A stretch of 64,000 bases of DNA, from contig NZ_CAJNAT010000002.1 in NCBI RefSeq assembly GCF_905220705.1, forward strand, positions 62,001 through 126,000. Direction: 5' to 3'. Within the stretch, counting starts at the first letter, position 1. Each line of letters opens with the position of its first letter. This stretch comes from Paraburkholderia domus (GTDB lineage Bacteria > Pseudomonadota > Gammaproteobacteria > Burkholderiales > Burkholderiaceae). This document shows, in pieces, positions 46,213 to 54,550 of this stretch. The notes below the pieces were generated by a model. That model had not been told where the DNA came from and ran no database searches. It was given only the letters and a program-made list of their open reading frames with translations. The position numbers were made by a program, and so were the translations under genes.

Positions 46213-47274
46213 TCACAGCACCAGCGCGGCAAGCGGCGGCAGCGTCTTTTCATAGGCGCTTTCGAGCACGTCAAAGCAGTCTTCACACGAATCGTGACGC
46301 CCGCGCGCGATGGCCCGCACGAGCCGGAACTGCATCACCATCGACTCCGACGCGATGCTCTGTGCTGCCTCCGGGATCGACGCCGGCATCTCGAAGCCTT
46401 GCGCGGAGAGCCACACCAGATACTTCGAGAGAAATTCGAAGTTCGCGCCGAGCTGCCGCATCAGGTTGAACGAGTACGGATGGAAGAACGCCTCGCCGCG
46501 TTCAAGCAGCGTGTCGAGATGTGCGGGAAACGCGGCGCGCCACTGCGAGATCGGATTGGTCAGCGGTCGCCGGTTTAGATGCGCACACAACAATTCCGCC
46601 GATGCTTCGGCGAGCGCGGTGCCCTCCAGCGCGGGCCGCGCCTGCTTGGCAAATTCGACATAGGGAAACAGCAGATCGGGCTGCTGCGCGAATTGCGGCA
46701 ACTTGCGAAACACGCCGTCGTAGTCGTCGCCGTCGAGCAGGTGATAGCCGGTGTTGTGGAAGTAGCCGAGGCGACGTGCCGCGGGATCGATAAAGTCGAT
46801 GCCCACGGTGGTTTTCGGATGTTCGCGCCGATACGAGGTGGCACGCGTATTCGGCAGGTAATAGCCGTCCACTTCCACCAGCACGGTATGGCCGCGCAAG
46901 GTCTGCGCGAGCACGCGGGCTTCGAGCGAGTCGTAGATCGCCAGTTCCTGCACCTGAGTGCCGTACAGCCGCTCGAGGTCTTCGAGCGGAAATTTGAAGA
47001 ACGTGAACTGATCGCCTTCGAAGTCCTGCGTGACTGTAAAGGCGAGCGCCGCGCGCGGATCGAGCCCGAAGCCGTGCAGCAGTTCGATCCACAGGTCGAC
47101 GTAGCAGTTGGTTTCCTGCCAGACGCGCTCGCCTTGATGCAGCGCGTGCGGCGCGTGCTGGCGCAGCGGCGCGGTGGGCAGAGCCGCTGCGCCCCCGGCT
47201 GGCAGATCGAGCCGGCGGGGCAACGGGAAGGTGGATTGCACGCCCTTCGGCACGGGGATCAGGGATGGATTCAT
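46213..47274 (-). CDS. DUF1839 family protein
   Basis: 353 aa, cytosolic by appearance (no signal or membrane segments). The sequence has the DUF1839 pattern: ETNCYVDLWIELLHGFGLDP, DFEGDQFTFFKFPLEDLERL, LVEVDGYYLPNT, then KTTVGIDFID and YFHNTGYHLLDGDD. Conserved acidic and Tyr/His residues suggest an enzyme, but no reaction is established to my knowledge. The family is often found next to amino acid:[carrier protein] ligases, and here the genes overlap (ATGA). It probably uses or releases the aminoacyl group loaded by that ligase. The alpha-helical C-terminal half has no recognised motif. Confidence 0.85.
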   Translation of the reverse strand: MNPSLIPVPKGVQSTFPLPRRLDLPAGGAAALPTAPLRQHAPHALHQGERVWQETNCYVDLWIELLHGFGLDPRAALAFTVTQDFEGDQFTFFKFPLEDLERLYGTQVQELAIYDSLEARVLAQTLRGHTVLVEVDGYYLPNTRATSYRREHPKTTVGIDFIDPAARRLGYFHNTGYHLLDGDDYDGVFRKLPQFAQQPDLLFPYVEFAKQARPALEGTALAEASAELLCAHLNRRPLTNPISQWRAAFPAHLDTLLERGEAFFHPYSFNLMRQLGANFEFLSKYLVWLSAQGFEMPASIPEAAQSIASESMVMQFRLVRAIARGRHDSCEDCFDVLESAYEKTLPPLAALVL

Positions 47275-48353
47275 GCGCTATCTCCGGCACCCTGCGCAGC
47301 CACCGTGCCAGCCGGCTGCATGGACTGCAAGCCCTGCGCCACGCGCGCCTCGGTGTCGCCCCACAGCAGCGCGCGCACATCGTCCGGCCACGCGTTGACG
47401 TCGAGCCCATGATGACGGAACAGCGCCAGCGTGATGCGCTCCATACCGAAGCCGACGCAACCGGTGTGCGCCACCGCGCCGTCTTCGCACGCGATTTTCC
47501 AGATCGCGCCGAAGTGGTCCATGTGATAGTTGAACGAGAGACACGCAGTTTTGCTGTCGGGGTTCGCCACCGGAATCAGCAGTTCGAACTTGAGCGCCTG
47601 GGCACGCTGGCTATCGGCGACGATCTTGCCGCCGCGACCGAAGAACGGATCGTTGGCGAGGTCCACTTCCACCGGCAGTTGCAGCAGCGAAATCAGCAGC
47701 GAGCCGCGTTCGACCCACATCTGCCGGAACGCCATCACCTGGTCGGCGCTGCCGAGGCGCACATATTCGCGCTGCCGGAACATCTGCATGCGGCCCGGAT
47801 CGAGCGACGGTTCGTGGCGGAAGCAATACGACAGCACGTCGATGGTGCGGCCGGCGGCGGGCAGCGGGCCGCGCCGGGCCATGACCGGATAGATCGGATA
47901 GCAGGCGGCCGGCGTGAGTACCACGCGGGTCGGCTTCTGCTGCGCCATCCATTCTTCGCTGCGTTCGTCGTCGCGCTCGGTCATGGCGTCGTCGAGTGCG
48001 CGCAATAGGCGCTGGTGGCCCATGTCGCTGCCGCAGAACGAGTGGATCGTGCCGGCGAGGTTCGGGAAGCTCTTCAGATATTCGCTGTCTTCGAAATCGG
48101 TGCGGCGCATGGCGGGCGGAAAGCGCAGCACTTCAGGCTGCTGGTCCGCGCCGAGGTGGGTGATCGCCACGTTCAGGCGCTCCACCACGTCTTCGAAAAT
48201 CTGGCTGCGGCCGTACAGGCCATTTTCACCGGTATCGATCAACAGGCCGGCGGCGAGCAGTTCGTCGCGGAAGGTCGGCGCCCCGGATTCCGGAGCGGCA
48301 GTGGCCAGCGCGGCGGCAGCAGCCAGCGCGGCGGTATCGGTCATGGTGTTCAT
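47271..48353 (-). CDS. Amino acid:[carrier protein] ligase (atypical class II aaRS homologue)
   Basis: 360 aa from the ATG at 48353 (RBS GGGGAGAG). It resembles the catalytic domain of atypical seryl-tRNA synthetases without the tRNA-binding arm. Characterised Bradyrhizobium homologues adenylate an amino acid (Gly or Ala) and load it on the phosphopantetheine of a small carrier protein. The three Zn-binding positions of those enzymes are visible: Cys107 in SFCGSDMGH, Glu181 in CFRHEPS and Cys299 in HTGCVGFGMER, the last within class II motif 3. Motif 2 is around FRHEPSLDPGRMQMFRQREY. The start overlaps the upstream flavoprotein gene's stop region and the stop overlaps DUF1839. The amino acid used here is not predictable with certainty; Gly is likeliest by family. 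Confidence 0.9.
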   Translation of the reverse strand: MNTMTDTAALAAAAALATAAPESGAPTFRDELLAAGLLIDTGENGLYGRSQIFEDVVERLNVAITHLGADQQPEVLRFPPAMRRTDFEDSEYLKSFPNLAGTIHSFCGSDMGHQRLLRALDDAMTERDDERSEEWMAQQKPTRVVLTPAACYPIYPVMARRGPLPAAGRTIDVLSYCFRHEPSLDPGRMQMFRQREYVRLGSADQVMAFRQMWVERGSLLISLLQLPVEVDLANDPFFGRGGKIVADSQRAQALKFELLIPVANPDSKTACLSFNYHMDHFGAIWKIACEDGAVAHTGCVGFGMERITLALFRHHGLDVNAWPDDVRALLWGDTEARVAQGLQSMQPAGTVAAQGAGDSA

Positions 48354-48354
48354 C

Positions 48355-49650
48355 TCAGGCTCTCCCCGGAGCGGCAGGACGCTGCGCGAGCAACAGGCTC
48401 GCGGTGTTCTGCGCAATACGGTCGTTATTGATCATCAGCGGCGCGGAGTAGAGGTCGCGCAGATGCCGTCCCACGCTATATTCCGTGCCGTTCTTGTAGC
48501 CCGCCATGCCGCAGATCATCAGCACTTCCTGCACGACTTGCAGCGCGGTAGTCGAGATGCTGGTCTTCAGCGTATTCATGTCGGAGGCGAAGCCGAGCAT
48601 CGCCGCGAGCGGCGCATCGGCCTGGCTGCCGCCGTGGCGCGCGTGGTGCGCGGTGCGCGCCGCTTCGAGCGCGACCGACAGGCGTGCCTGCATCATCTGC
48701 AGCAGACCGACCGCTTCGGCGAGGCGCAGGCCGCCCGGTGGAATCGCGCCGGGCTTGGAGCGGGCCTGCGCACGAAAGAAGGCTTTCGCGCGATTGACCG
48801 CGTCGCTGGCCACGCCGGTCCATACCGACGCCCACAGCGTGTGCGAGACCGGCAGCATGGTCTGATCGGCAATATCGGCGAAGGGGGCCGGCAGGATCTG
48901 TTCGGCGAGACCCGTGGCGACGAGCCGGAAGCCCTCGCTGCAGGTGCCGCGCATCCCCATCGCATCCCAGCCGCCGCGCTTTTCCAGTTGCGTTTCTTCG
49001 CGTAACGCCACGATCAGCACCTGGTCGGCAGCGGCCGATTCAGCGGTGCGGCGCGCGGTGACCAGAATGCCGTCGGCGTGTGCGCCATACGAGATCGTCG
49101 GTGCGAGCTTTTCGATGCGAAAGCGCTGCTGGCCGGGCTCCCCGTCGAGCTCGACCGAGCAGGCGCTGGTGCGCATATTGCCGCCGATGGTTTCTTCGGA
49201 GGTCGCCGAAGCCAGCAGCCATTGATGCTCAACCAGTTGCGCGAGCAACTGCCGATGCCATGCCGACTCGCTGCCGTGCGCCTCGATGCAGGCTACCTGG
49301 ATCTGATGCATCGCGTACACCATCGCGGTCGACGCGCATCCGTGCGCGAGTGTTTCGCAGATCGCACCGACATCCGCGAGCGAAAGTCCCGTGCCGCCGA
49401 ATTCGGCAGGCACCATCGCCGACAGCAAACGTTCGCGTTTGAGCGCGTCGAAGGCCTCGTGAGGAAAGCGCGCTTCGCGGTCCACCGAATCGGCAAACTG
49501 CGCGGCCACGGCGGCGCAGCGCTGCGAGGCGGCGCGCCAGCCGGGTTCAGTTTCCACCGCGCTCAGCGCAACTCCCGCACCGGCGGGTTGCGCCGCATCG
49601 GCTTCGGCGAGCGGCGCCGCCGAGGTCGTGTCCAGCAGCGGGGCGGTCAT
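48355..49650 (-). CDS. Acyl-CoA-dehydrogenase-fold flavoprotein of the carrier-protein cluster
   Basis: 431 aa with the ACAD layout: an N-terminal helical domain (FPHEAFDALKRERLLSAMVP, EFGGTGLSLADVGAICETLA), a middle beta domain (ASATSEETIGGNMRT) and a C-terminal four-helix domain (LMICGMAGYKNGTEYSVGRH). In classical short-chain ACADs the sequence after this reads with the catalytic Glu in YEG; here the segment is LYSAPLMINNDRIAQ with no Glu. This resembles ACAD-fold flavin monooxygenases (HpaH/DszC type) as much as dehydrogenases. It overlaps the carrier-protein gene by 4 bp (ATGA), so the likely substrate is the carrier-bound aminoacyl group. A flavin reductase gene at 54525 could supply reduced flavin. 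Confidence 0.87.
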   Translation of the reverse strand: MTAPLLDTTSAAPLAEADAAQPAGAGVALSAVETEPGWRAASQRCAAVAAQFADSVDREARFPHEAFDALKRERLLSAMVPAEFGGTGLSLADVGAICETLAHGCASTAMVYAMHQIQVACIEAHGSESAWHRQLLAQLVEHQWLLASATSEETIGGNMRTSACSVELDGEPGQQRFRIEKLAPTISYGAHADGILVTARRTAESAAADQVLIVALREETQLEKRGGWDAMGMRGTCSEGFRLVATGLAEQILPAPFADIADQTMLPVSHTLWASVWTGVASDAVNRAKAFFRAQARSKPGAIPPGGLRLAEAVGLLQMMQARLSVALEAARTAHHARHGGSQADAPLAAMLGFASDMNTLKTSISTTALQVVQEVLMICGMAGYKNGTEYSVGRHLRDLYSAPLMINNDRIAQNTASLLLAQRPAAPGRA

Positions 49651-49898
49651 GCTGTCGCCTTTGCCCTTTGCAACTCGGTGACCGCGGCGGCCATCGAATC
49701 GATGCTGGAGAACAGCCGGCGCGTCAGCATGCGGTCCGGAATTTCAATACTGAATTCATCTTCGATGGCCAGCATCAGATGCACTGTCGCGAGCGAGGAA
49801 AGGCCCGCGGCGTATAGGTCGGCGTCGTCGGCCAGGGTCTCTGGCGAGACGTCGAGACGGGCCGATTCGGAAAGAATGCGTCGCAGAGCGGTTTTCAT
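49647..49898 (-). CDS. Acyl/aminoacyl carrier protein
   Basis: 83 aa, acidic, four-helix carrier fold. The phosphopantetheine site is AAGLSSLATVHLM, with Ser35 as the attachment residue (GLSSL in place of the common GxDSL). It continues IEDEFSIEIPDRMLTRRLFS, which matches helix 2-3 of carrier proteins. The ATG at 49898 follows AAGGGGGCACCTCAAT. It is first in the leftward five-gene operon and overlaps the flavoprotein gene. It is the expected partner of the amino acid:[carrier protein] ligase. It is not the fatty-acid acpP, which normally sits with fab genes. Confidence 0.9.
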   Translation of the reverse strand: MKTALRRILSESARLDVSPETLADDADLYAAGLSSLATVHLMLAIEDEFSIEIPDRMLTRRLFSSIDSMAAAVTELQRAKATA

Positions 49899-50270
49899 AT
49901 TGAGGTGCCCCCTTGTTGGCCAACGGTCCTTCGAATGTTGTTGACGTAAAACGAACGGTCATCGTCGCTTTTGGGTGTTTATCGCAGCGCTCCGCGTCAT
50001 CACGGTGCGTCTGGTAGCGGGTCGGCGCGCATCTCTTGCAGCGCTTACATGGTTCTCTGAAGCTTTTTTCGGCGGTTTCTCACGGCGCCGTGTTCCAACG
50101 CCTTGTATTTAAGAATTGTCAGAGCACAGCGTCAGTGCGATGCCGCACGGAAGCCCGCGTTTCGCGGACGTACCGTATGGCCATGACAACAGGCCGGCGT
50201 GTCGAGCCAGGCCGTCGAGGGCGGCGCGCGACACCGACCTCGCTGAACCTATTTACCGCTGGGGGACGTG
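49899..50270. other. Divergent promoter region of the carrier-protein cluster
   Basis: 372 bases without a gene, between the leftward carrier-protein operon and the rightward GNAT gene. It probably holds both promoters. TTGTATTTAAGAATTGTCAG near 50103 is the most A+T-rich patch. No clear operator dyad was found. Confidence 0.45.
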
Positions 50271-50804
50271 ATGAACTGGAAAACGCTGGATTTCGAACAA
50301 CTTTCGGCACGCGAGTTGTATCTGATCTTGCGGGCGCGCAGTGCGGTGTTCGTGGTCGAGCAATCGCACGTCTGTCTTGACCCCGATGGCCACGACGAGA
50401 GCGCGCTGCATGTCTTCGCGGTCGAGGACATGGCGCGGCCCATGCCGATCCTGGCCTACGCACGCCTGCAACCCGGCGACGCCGAAGATCCGGAAATTAC
50501 CATCGACAAAGTGCTGACGAGCCCGCTGCGGCGCGGCGACGGCACCGCTGAACTGTTGCTCGAACGGGTGCTGCAGGCGATCGCGGAGCGTTGGCCGGGA
50601 CACGCCGCGCGCGTGAGCGCGCCGCTCGGTTTGCGCGACTTCTACGAGCAATTCGGCTTTCGTAAGACGGAAGGTCCGTACCTCGAACATGGCGTGCCGT
50701 TCATCGGCCTGACGCGCCAGGTGCGCGGCAGCCAGCCGCTCTTTGGCACACGGCGCCGCGAGCGCGACGGCGTGGCGTTCGTCAACACCTTCGAACTCCT
50801 GTAA
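50271..50804 (+). CDS. GNAT-family acyltransferase, ElaA type
   Basis: 177 aa. NWKTLDFEQLSARELYLILR, then SAVFVVEQSHVCLDPDGHD and AYARLQPGDAEDP match the ElaA branch of GNAT N-acyltransferases. The acetyl-CoA pyrophosphate loop region is SPLRRGDGTAELLLE and the end is FYEQFGFRKTEGPYLEHGVP. A GTG at 50268 precedes the chosen ATG. It is divergent from the carrier-protein operon and first in the rightward row of hydrolase, methyltransferase, cupin and flavin reductase. Acylation of an amino group, possibly on the amino acid or sugar made here, is an inference. Confidence 0.88.
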   Translation: MNWKTLDFEQLSARELYLILRARSAVFVVEQSHVCLDPDGHDESALHVFAVEDMARPMPILAYARLQPGDAEDPEITIDKVLTSPLRRGDGTAELLLERVLQAIAERWPGHAARVSAPLGLRDFYEQFGFRKTEGPYLEHGVPFIGLTRQVRGSQPLFGTRRRERDGVAFVNTFELL

Positions 50805-50849
50805 TGGTGCGAGTGCTGATCACGCCTTCCACGCAATTCAGAACAATCC

Positions 50850-51221
50850 ATGATTGAGACCAAGAACGAGGCAGGGCGGGGTAGCGGCAGTGAAATGGCC
50901 GCGCGCCTGATCTCCATCTGCATTCCGACCTGCAATCGGCCCGCCTTACTTGAACAGGCCATCGACCGTTGCCATGCGCAGGCGTATGGCGAGTTTGAAA
51001 TCGTCATCGCTGACGACGGCACGCCGCGGCCGCAAGCCATCGAACGTTTGAATCACGCCTACCTGCGCGTGCCTGAACACGCGGGTGAACCAGTTGCCCT
51101 CTTGCGTGTGTTGCTGTCGCGGCATTACCCGATGGACGACCGGTTGCGTGCGCGCCGTTTCTATCGCCTGCTGCTCGCTGGCCGATCGACCTTTGCCTTG
51201 CGCGCTCCGTACGGCAGCTGA
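50850..51221 (+). pseudogene. GT2 glycosyltransferase with internal deletion
   Basis: A 123-codon frame. It starts like a complete GT2: RLISICIPTCNRPALLEQAI, then GEFEIVIADDGT. At about residue 65 the match to the GT-A domain stops. The remainder (LSRHYPMDDRLRARRFYRLL) resembles the C-terminal end of such proteins. The metal-binding DxD and acceptor regions are absent. It lies between the GNAT and hydrolase genes, so the rightward row probably once contained a working sugar transferase. Confidence 0.65.
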
Positions 51222-51379
51222 ACGGACCGTCAATTTTGGTCGAGTCAGCCGTCACGGCGTGTCACTCGTGAAGCCACATAAATATCGGAGTCCGACATAG
51301 TGTGCGAGGGCGTACAGATCAACCGGATGGCGTTTGTTGTAGTAATCGAAAGCGGAGTTGCCCCGTTGAGGAGCCTAGC

Positions 51380-53308
51380 GTGAGGCCAGTATTGTTCGAT
51401 GGCCGGTTCGGATGGTTGCATCCGGCAGACGGGCCAAGTGGCGTAGTGCTGTGTTACCCGTTCGGGTATGACGCACTGTGCACCTATCGCGGCATGCGCC
51501 GGCTGGCCGAGCGGCTCGCCGCGCGCGGCATGCCGGTGCTGCGGTTCGACTACTCAGGCACTGGCGATGCGGCGGGAGACGCGAGCGAGCCCGGCCGCTG
51601 GCGCGCGTGGATCGACAGCGTCAAGCAGGCCGTGGCGCTGCTGCGTGAGACCACGGGTGTCGAGCGCGTGACCTTGTGCGGGCTGCGGCTTGGCGGCACG
51701 CTCGCGGCGCTGGCCGCTCAGGAACTTGGCGGAGTGGATGGCCTGGTGCTGCTGGCGCCGGTTCTGTCGGGCAAGAATTATCAGCGCGAGTTGCGCGCGC
51801 ACTATCGCCAGTGGCTATTGATGCCGGGCGCGCTGGATTGCGAAGTCGAGCCCGATACCGATGCATTCGTCGAAGCGTACGGCTTTCGCCTCTATAGAGA
51901 CGCGCTGGAGAGCTTGCGCGCAGTCGATTTGCAGCGCGATGCCTGGCGGCCGGCCGGGCGTGTGTTGGTGCTCGATTCGCTGGATCCCGTGCGGGTCGAC
52001 GCGCTGGTTGCGCACTATCGTGAGCAAGGTGTGCAGGTGGAGCGGCAGTCGTTCGATGAGTACGGCAAGTTCATGTTGGAGTCGCTCGATAGCCAGATGC
52101 CGCTGGCGGCGTTTCGGTCAATTGAAGACTGGCTCTCGTGCGCTACCGGTGAGCCGGTTGCACACGAGAGCCAGGCAACGGACCGTGACGCTGATTCCCG
52201 CGCCGGTCGACTTGCTGAGCCTATGGCGGATCACATTGGCGAGCTTGCCGTGTGCCACTTCGTCGAGCCGGGCGTGATCGAGACGCCGGTGTGGCTCGAC
52301 GGCGGCAGGATGTTCGGCATCTATTGCACGCCCGAATCGCAAGCTGCCACGGCCGCGCCCGGCGTGCTGATGGTGAACACCGGCGCCGTGTCGCGGATCG
52401 GCAATGCGCGGCTCGGTGTGCGCTTCGCCCGACGCCTCGCGCGACAAGGTATCGCGTCGCTGCGTGTCGACCTCGGCGGCCTGGGCGACAGCCAGCCATC
52501 GCTCGATGCGCTGAGTCTCAATGCGCTGTATTCACAGGCGGGAGCCGACGATGCGGCGTGCGCGGCGCGTTGGTTGACGGCGCGAGGACATCGCGGCGCG
52601 GTGTTGTTCGGAATCTGCGCGGGCGCCTTCGTCGGCCTGCACGCCGCGTCGCGCGAGCCGGCGGTGATCGGCGCCGTGCTGGTCAATTTGCAGAAGTTCA
52701 CGTGGCGGAACATCCGCGATAAACACCGCAAACCGTCCGGCCAGGAAGCCGCCTTGGGCTCGACGCGCAGGTACCTGCGCTCGATGTGTCAGCCGCGCAA
52801 ATGGCTTCGCGTCGTGCGGGGACAGACAGGCGGCCTGTTGGTCGCGCGCGAGTTGGCGGCGCGTTTGCCGGCCAGACTTAGCACAATGCTTGCCGACACG
52901 ATCGAGCGCATGTGCGGAATCCAGCTTGAATTGAAGGACAAGCAACACCTCTTCACCGCGCTGCATGCACGGGGCGTCGATACGCGTCTTTTGTACGGTG
53001 CGCTGGACGAGGGTGTCGAGGAACTCGAACGCAACTTCGGGGGGCGTGGCGGCCGGCTGCGGCGCTTCGACCGGATTGGCGTGGCCTTTTGCGAGCGCAC
53101 CGATCACGCGATTCTATCGGCCCGCGCGCAGGAAAACGTGATGTCGTACTTCGAGGAATTCTTCCGAAGCACTTTCGACGAGACCTGTTGGCGCGAGCCA
53201 TCCGTTGCCGTCGAGCCGCTCGATGCGCGGCTCGACGGGCGACATGCGCGTCTCACACGGTGGCTTCTAAAACGTGCGCGCGCGTTTCGTCTATCAGGGG
53301 AAGCGTAA
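51380..53308 (+). CDS. Tandem alpha/beta hydrolase with non-Ser nucleophile elbows
   Basis: 642 aa from a GTG at 51380 after GAGGAGCCTAGC; no ATG fits. Two alpha/beta-hydrolase domains lie in tandem (about 1-270 and 310-560). The first has VLRFDYSGTGDAAGD and the elbow LCGLRLGGT, where Arg takes the place of the nucleophile Ser. The second has LRVDLGGLGDSQ and the elbow LFGICAGAF, with Cys there. This style is known among exosortase-system-associated hydrolases near polysaccharide genes. A Cys nucleophile could work in acyl transfer; the first domain is probably structural. It could release or transfer the carrier-bound group. Confidence 0.8.
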   Translation: MRPVLFDGRFGWLHPADGPSGVVLCYPFGYDALCTYRGMRRLAERLAARGMPVLRFDYSGTGDAAGDASEPGRWRAWIDSVKQAVALLRETTGVERVTLCGLRLGGTLAALAAQELGGVDGLVLLAPVLSGKNYQRELRAHYRQWLLMPGALDCEVEPDTDAFVEAYGFRLYRDALESLRAVDLQRDAWRPAGRVLVLDSLDPVRVDALVAHYREQGVQVERQSFDEYGKFMLESLDSQMPLAAFRSIEDWLSCATGEPVAHESQATDRDADSRAGRLAEPMADHIGELAVCHFVEPGVIETPVWLDGGRMFGIYCTPESQAATAAPGVLMVNTGAVSRIGNARLGVRFARRLARQGIASLRVDLGGLGDSQPSLDALSLNALYSQAGADDAACAARWLTARGHRGAVLFGICAGAFVGLHAASREPAVIGAVLVNLQKFTWRNIRDKHRKPSGQEAALGSTRRYLRSMCQPRKWLRVVRGQTGGLLVARELAARLPARLSTMLADTIERMCGIQLELKDKQHLFTALHARGVDTRLLYGALDEGVEELERNFGGRGGRLRRFDRIGVAFCERTDHAILSARAQENVMSYFEEFFRSTFDETCWREPSVAVEPLDARLDGRHARLTRWLLKRARAFRLSGEA

Positions 53309-53360
53309 TGAATGAGCTGGACTGTTTCTCCAACGCGCTTCCACTCCGATGGAGCAAGCC

Positions 53361-54194
53361 ATGAACAATCAATCCGAGTTGGATCGCGTCAACCGCGTCG
53401 CATGGAATTCGTCGGACGCCATCCGCGTATTCACGCTAGAGCGAGCGTTCTCGGACCTCGGTGAGCAAGCCGCGTTCGAGTGGCTCGCGCCGCGCTGCAC
53501 CGGTGAGCCCTTGCTCGATGTCGGCATCGGCACCGGCCGCACGATCCCGCTGATGACGTCGATTTCGAACGATTACACCGGTGTCGACTACACGCCGAAA
53601 CTACTGGAAATGGCAAAGTCGCGCTATCCGGACCTCGACTTGCGGCATATGGATGCGCGCGACATGTCGGCGCTGCCGTCGGGGCATTACGGACTCGCGG
53701 AGTTCAGCTGGAACGGCATCGATTGCGTGGACTACGACGATCGCGTGAAGATCCTCGAAGAGATGTATCGCGTGGTGCGGCCCGGTGGGTATGTGCTGTT
53801 TTCTTCGCACAACCGCGGCGGCCCGGGTTACCGCGAGAACATCTGGCAATTGCTGCCGAAATTCACCTTCAATCCGCTCAAGCTAGGGTGGCGCACGCTG
53901 CGCTCGATGCGGCATTTTCAGCTTGGCACGTTGAACTATATGCGTAACGTGAAGCTGAACCACGACTATGGTGATTACTCAGTGAAGACGGCAGCGGCCC
54001 ACAACTTCGGCATTGTGATCGTCTATACGACGCTGCGTGAGCAGCGGCGGCAACTCGCGCAGATTGGCTTTGAGAGCTGCGCCGTGTTCGGTAGTTGCGA
54101 GGGCAACCGTATTGATAACGACGTGGAAATCAGCGACGCGTGGTGGTTTCACTTCATCGCACGCAAACCGGTTGCGGCGTGCCGCTTCGATTGA
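53361..54194 (+). CDS. Class I SAM-dependent methyltransferase
   Basis: 277 aa from the ATG at 53361, just after GGAGCAAGCC. The SAM-binding motif I is LLDVGIGTGRTIPLM, motif II is DYTGVDYTPKLLEMAKSRYP, and MDARDMSALPSGHYGLAEFS follows. VVRPGGYVLFSSHNRGGPGY is the usual post-motif. The C-terminal third carries a substrate-recognition insert rich in aromatic residues. It belongs to the rightward row opposite the carrier-protein operon, 52 bp after the hydrolase. The acceptor (sugar, amino group or carrier-bound substrate) is unknown. Confidence 0.88.
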   Translation: MNNQSELDRVNRVAWNSSDAIRVFTLERAFSDLGEQAAFEWLAPRCTGEPLLDVGIGTGRTIPLMTSISNDYTGVDYTPKLLEMAKSRYPDLDLRHMDARDMSALPSGHYGLAEFSWNGIDCVDYDDRVKILEEMYRVVRPGGYVLFSSHNRGGPGYRENIWQLLPKFTFNPLKLGWRTLRSMRHFQLGTLNYMRNVKLNHDYGDYSVKTAAAHNFGIVIVYTTLREQRRQLAQIGFESCAVFGSCEGNRIDNDVEISDAWWFHFIARKPVAACRFD

Positions 54195-54235
54195 CTGCAC
54201 CAACAGACCAGATCGCCCACTAACGAGAAAGGTAC

Positions 54236-54550
54236 ATGAAGCGCATCGTCGTTAAACCGGGCGGACGTCTGTCGTTGCAGATGCGTCGTCATCGCGCGGA
54301 ACATTGGATCGTGATGCGTGGCATCGCACGCGTCACGCGCGGCGACGAGTGCTTCCTGCTCTCGGAGAATCAGTCGACGTGTATTCCGCTCGGCGTCACA
54401 CACCGGCTCGAAAATCCCGGCAAGACGCCGCTTGAAATGATCGAGGTGCAATCAGGCGGCTATCTCGGCGAAGACGACATCGTGCGTTTCGACGATCAAT
54501 ACGGCCGCGATCAGGGGAACGGCCATGCAGGCGCGGGTACGTCACACTGA
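54236..54550 (+). CDS. Stand-alone cupin, ManC/AlgA C-terminal-domain type
   Basis: 104 aa from the ATG at 54236 with GAGAAAGG before it. It equals the mannose-6-phosphate-isomerase domain at the end of bifunctional mannose-1-phosphate guanylyltransferases: [60 protein letters not shown]. The metal site is altered: the usual QMHHHRAEHW reads [10 protein letters not shown], so the first His is lost. It may be a binding or regulatory cupin, or a trimmed remnant. It points to mannose chemistry, in line with the GH2 beta-mannosidase-like gene. Its end overlaps the flavin reductase start by 26 bp. Confidence 0.82.
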   Translation: MKRIVVKPGGRLSLQMRRHRAEHWIVMRGIARVTRGDECFLLSENQSTCIPLGVTHRLENPGKTPLEMIEVQSGGYLGEDDIVRFDDQYGRDQGNGHAGAGTSH

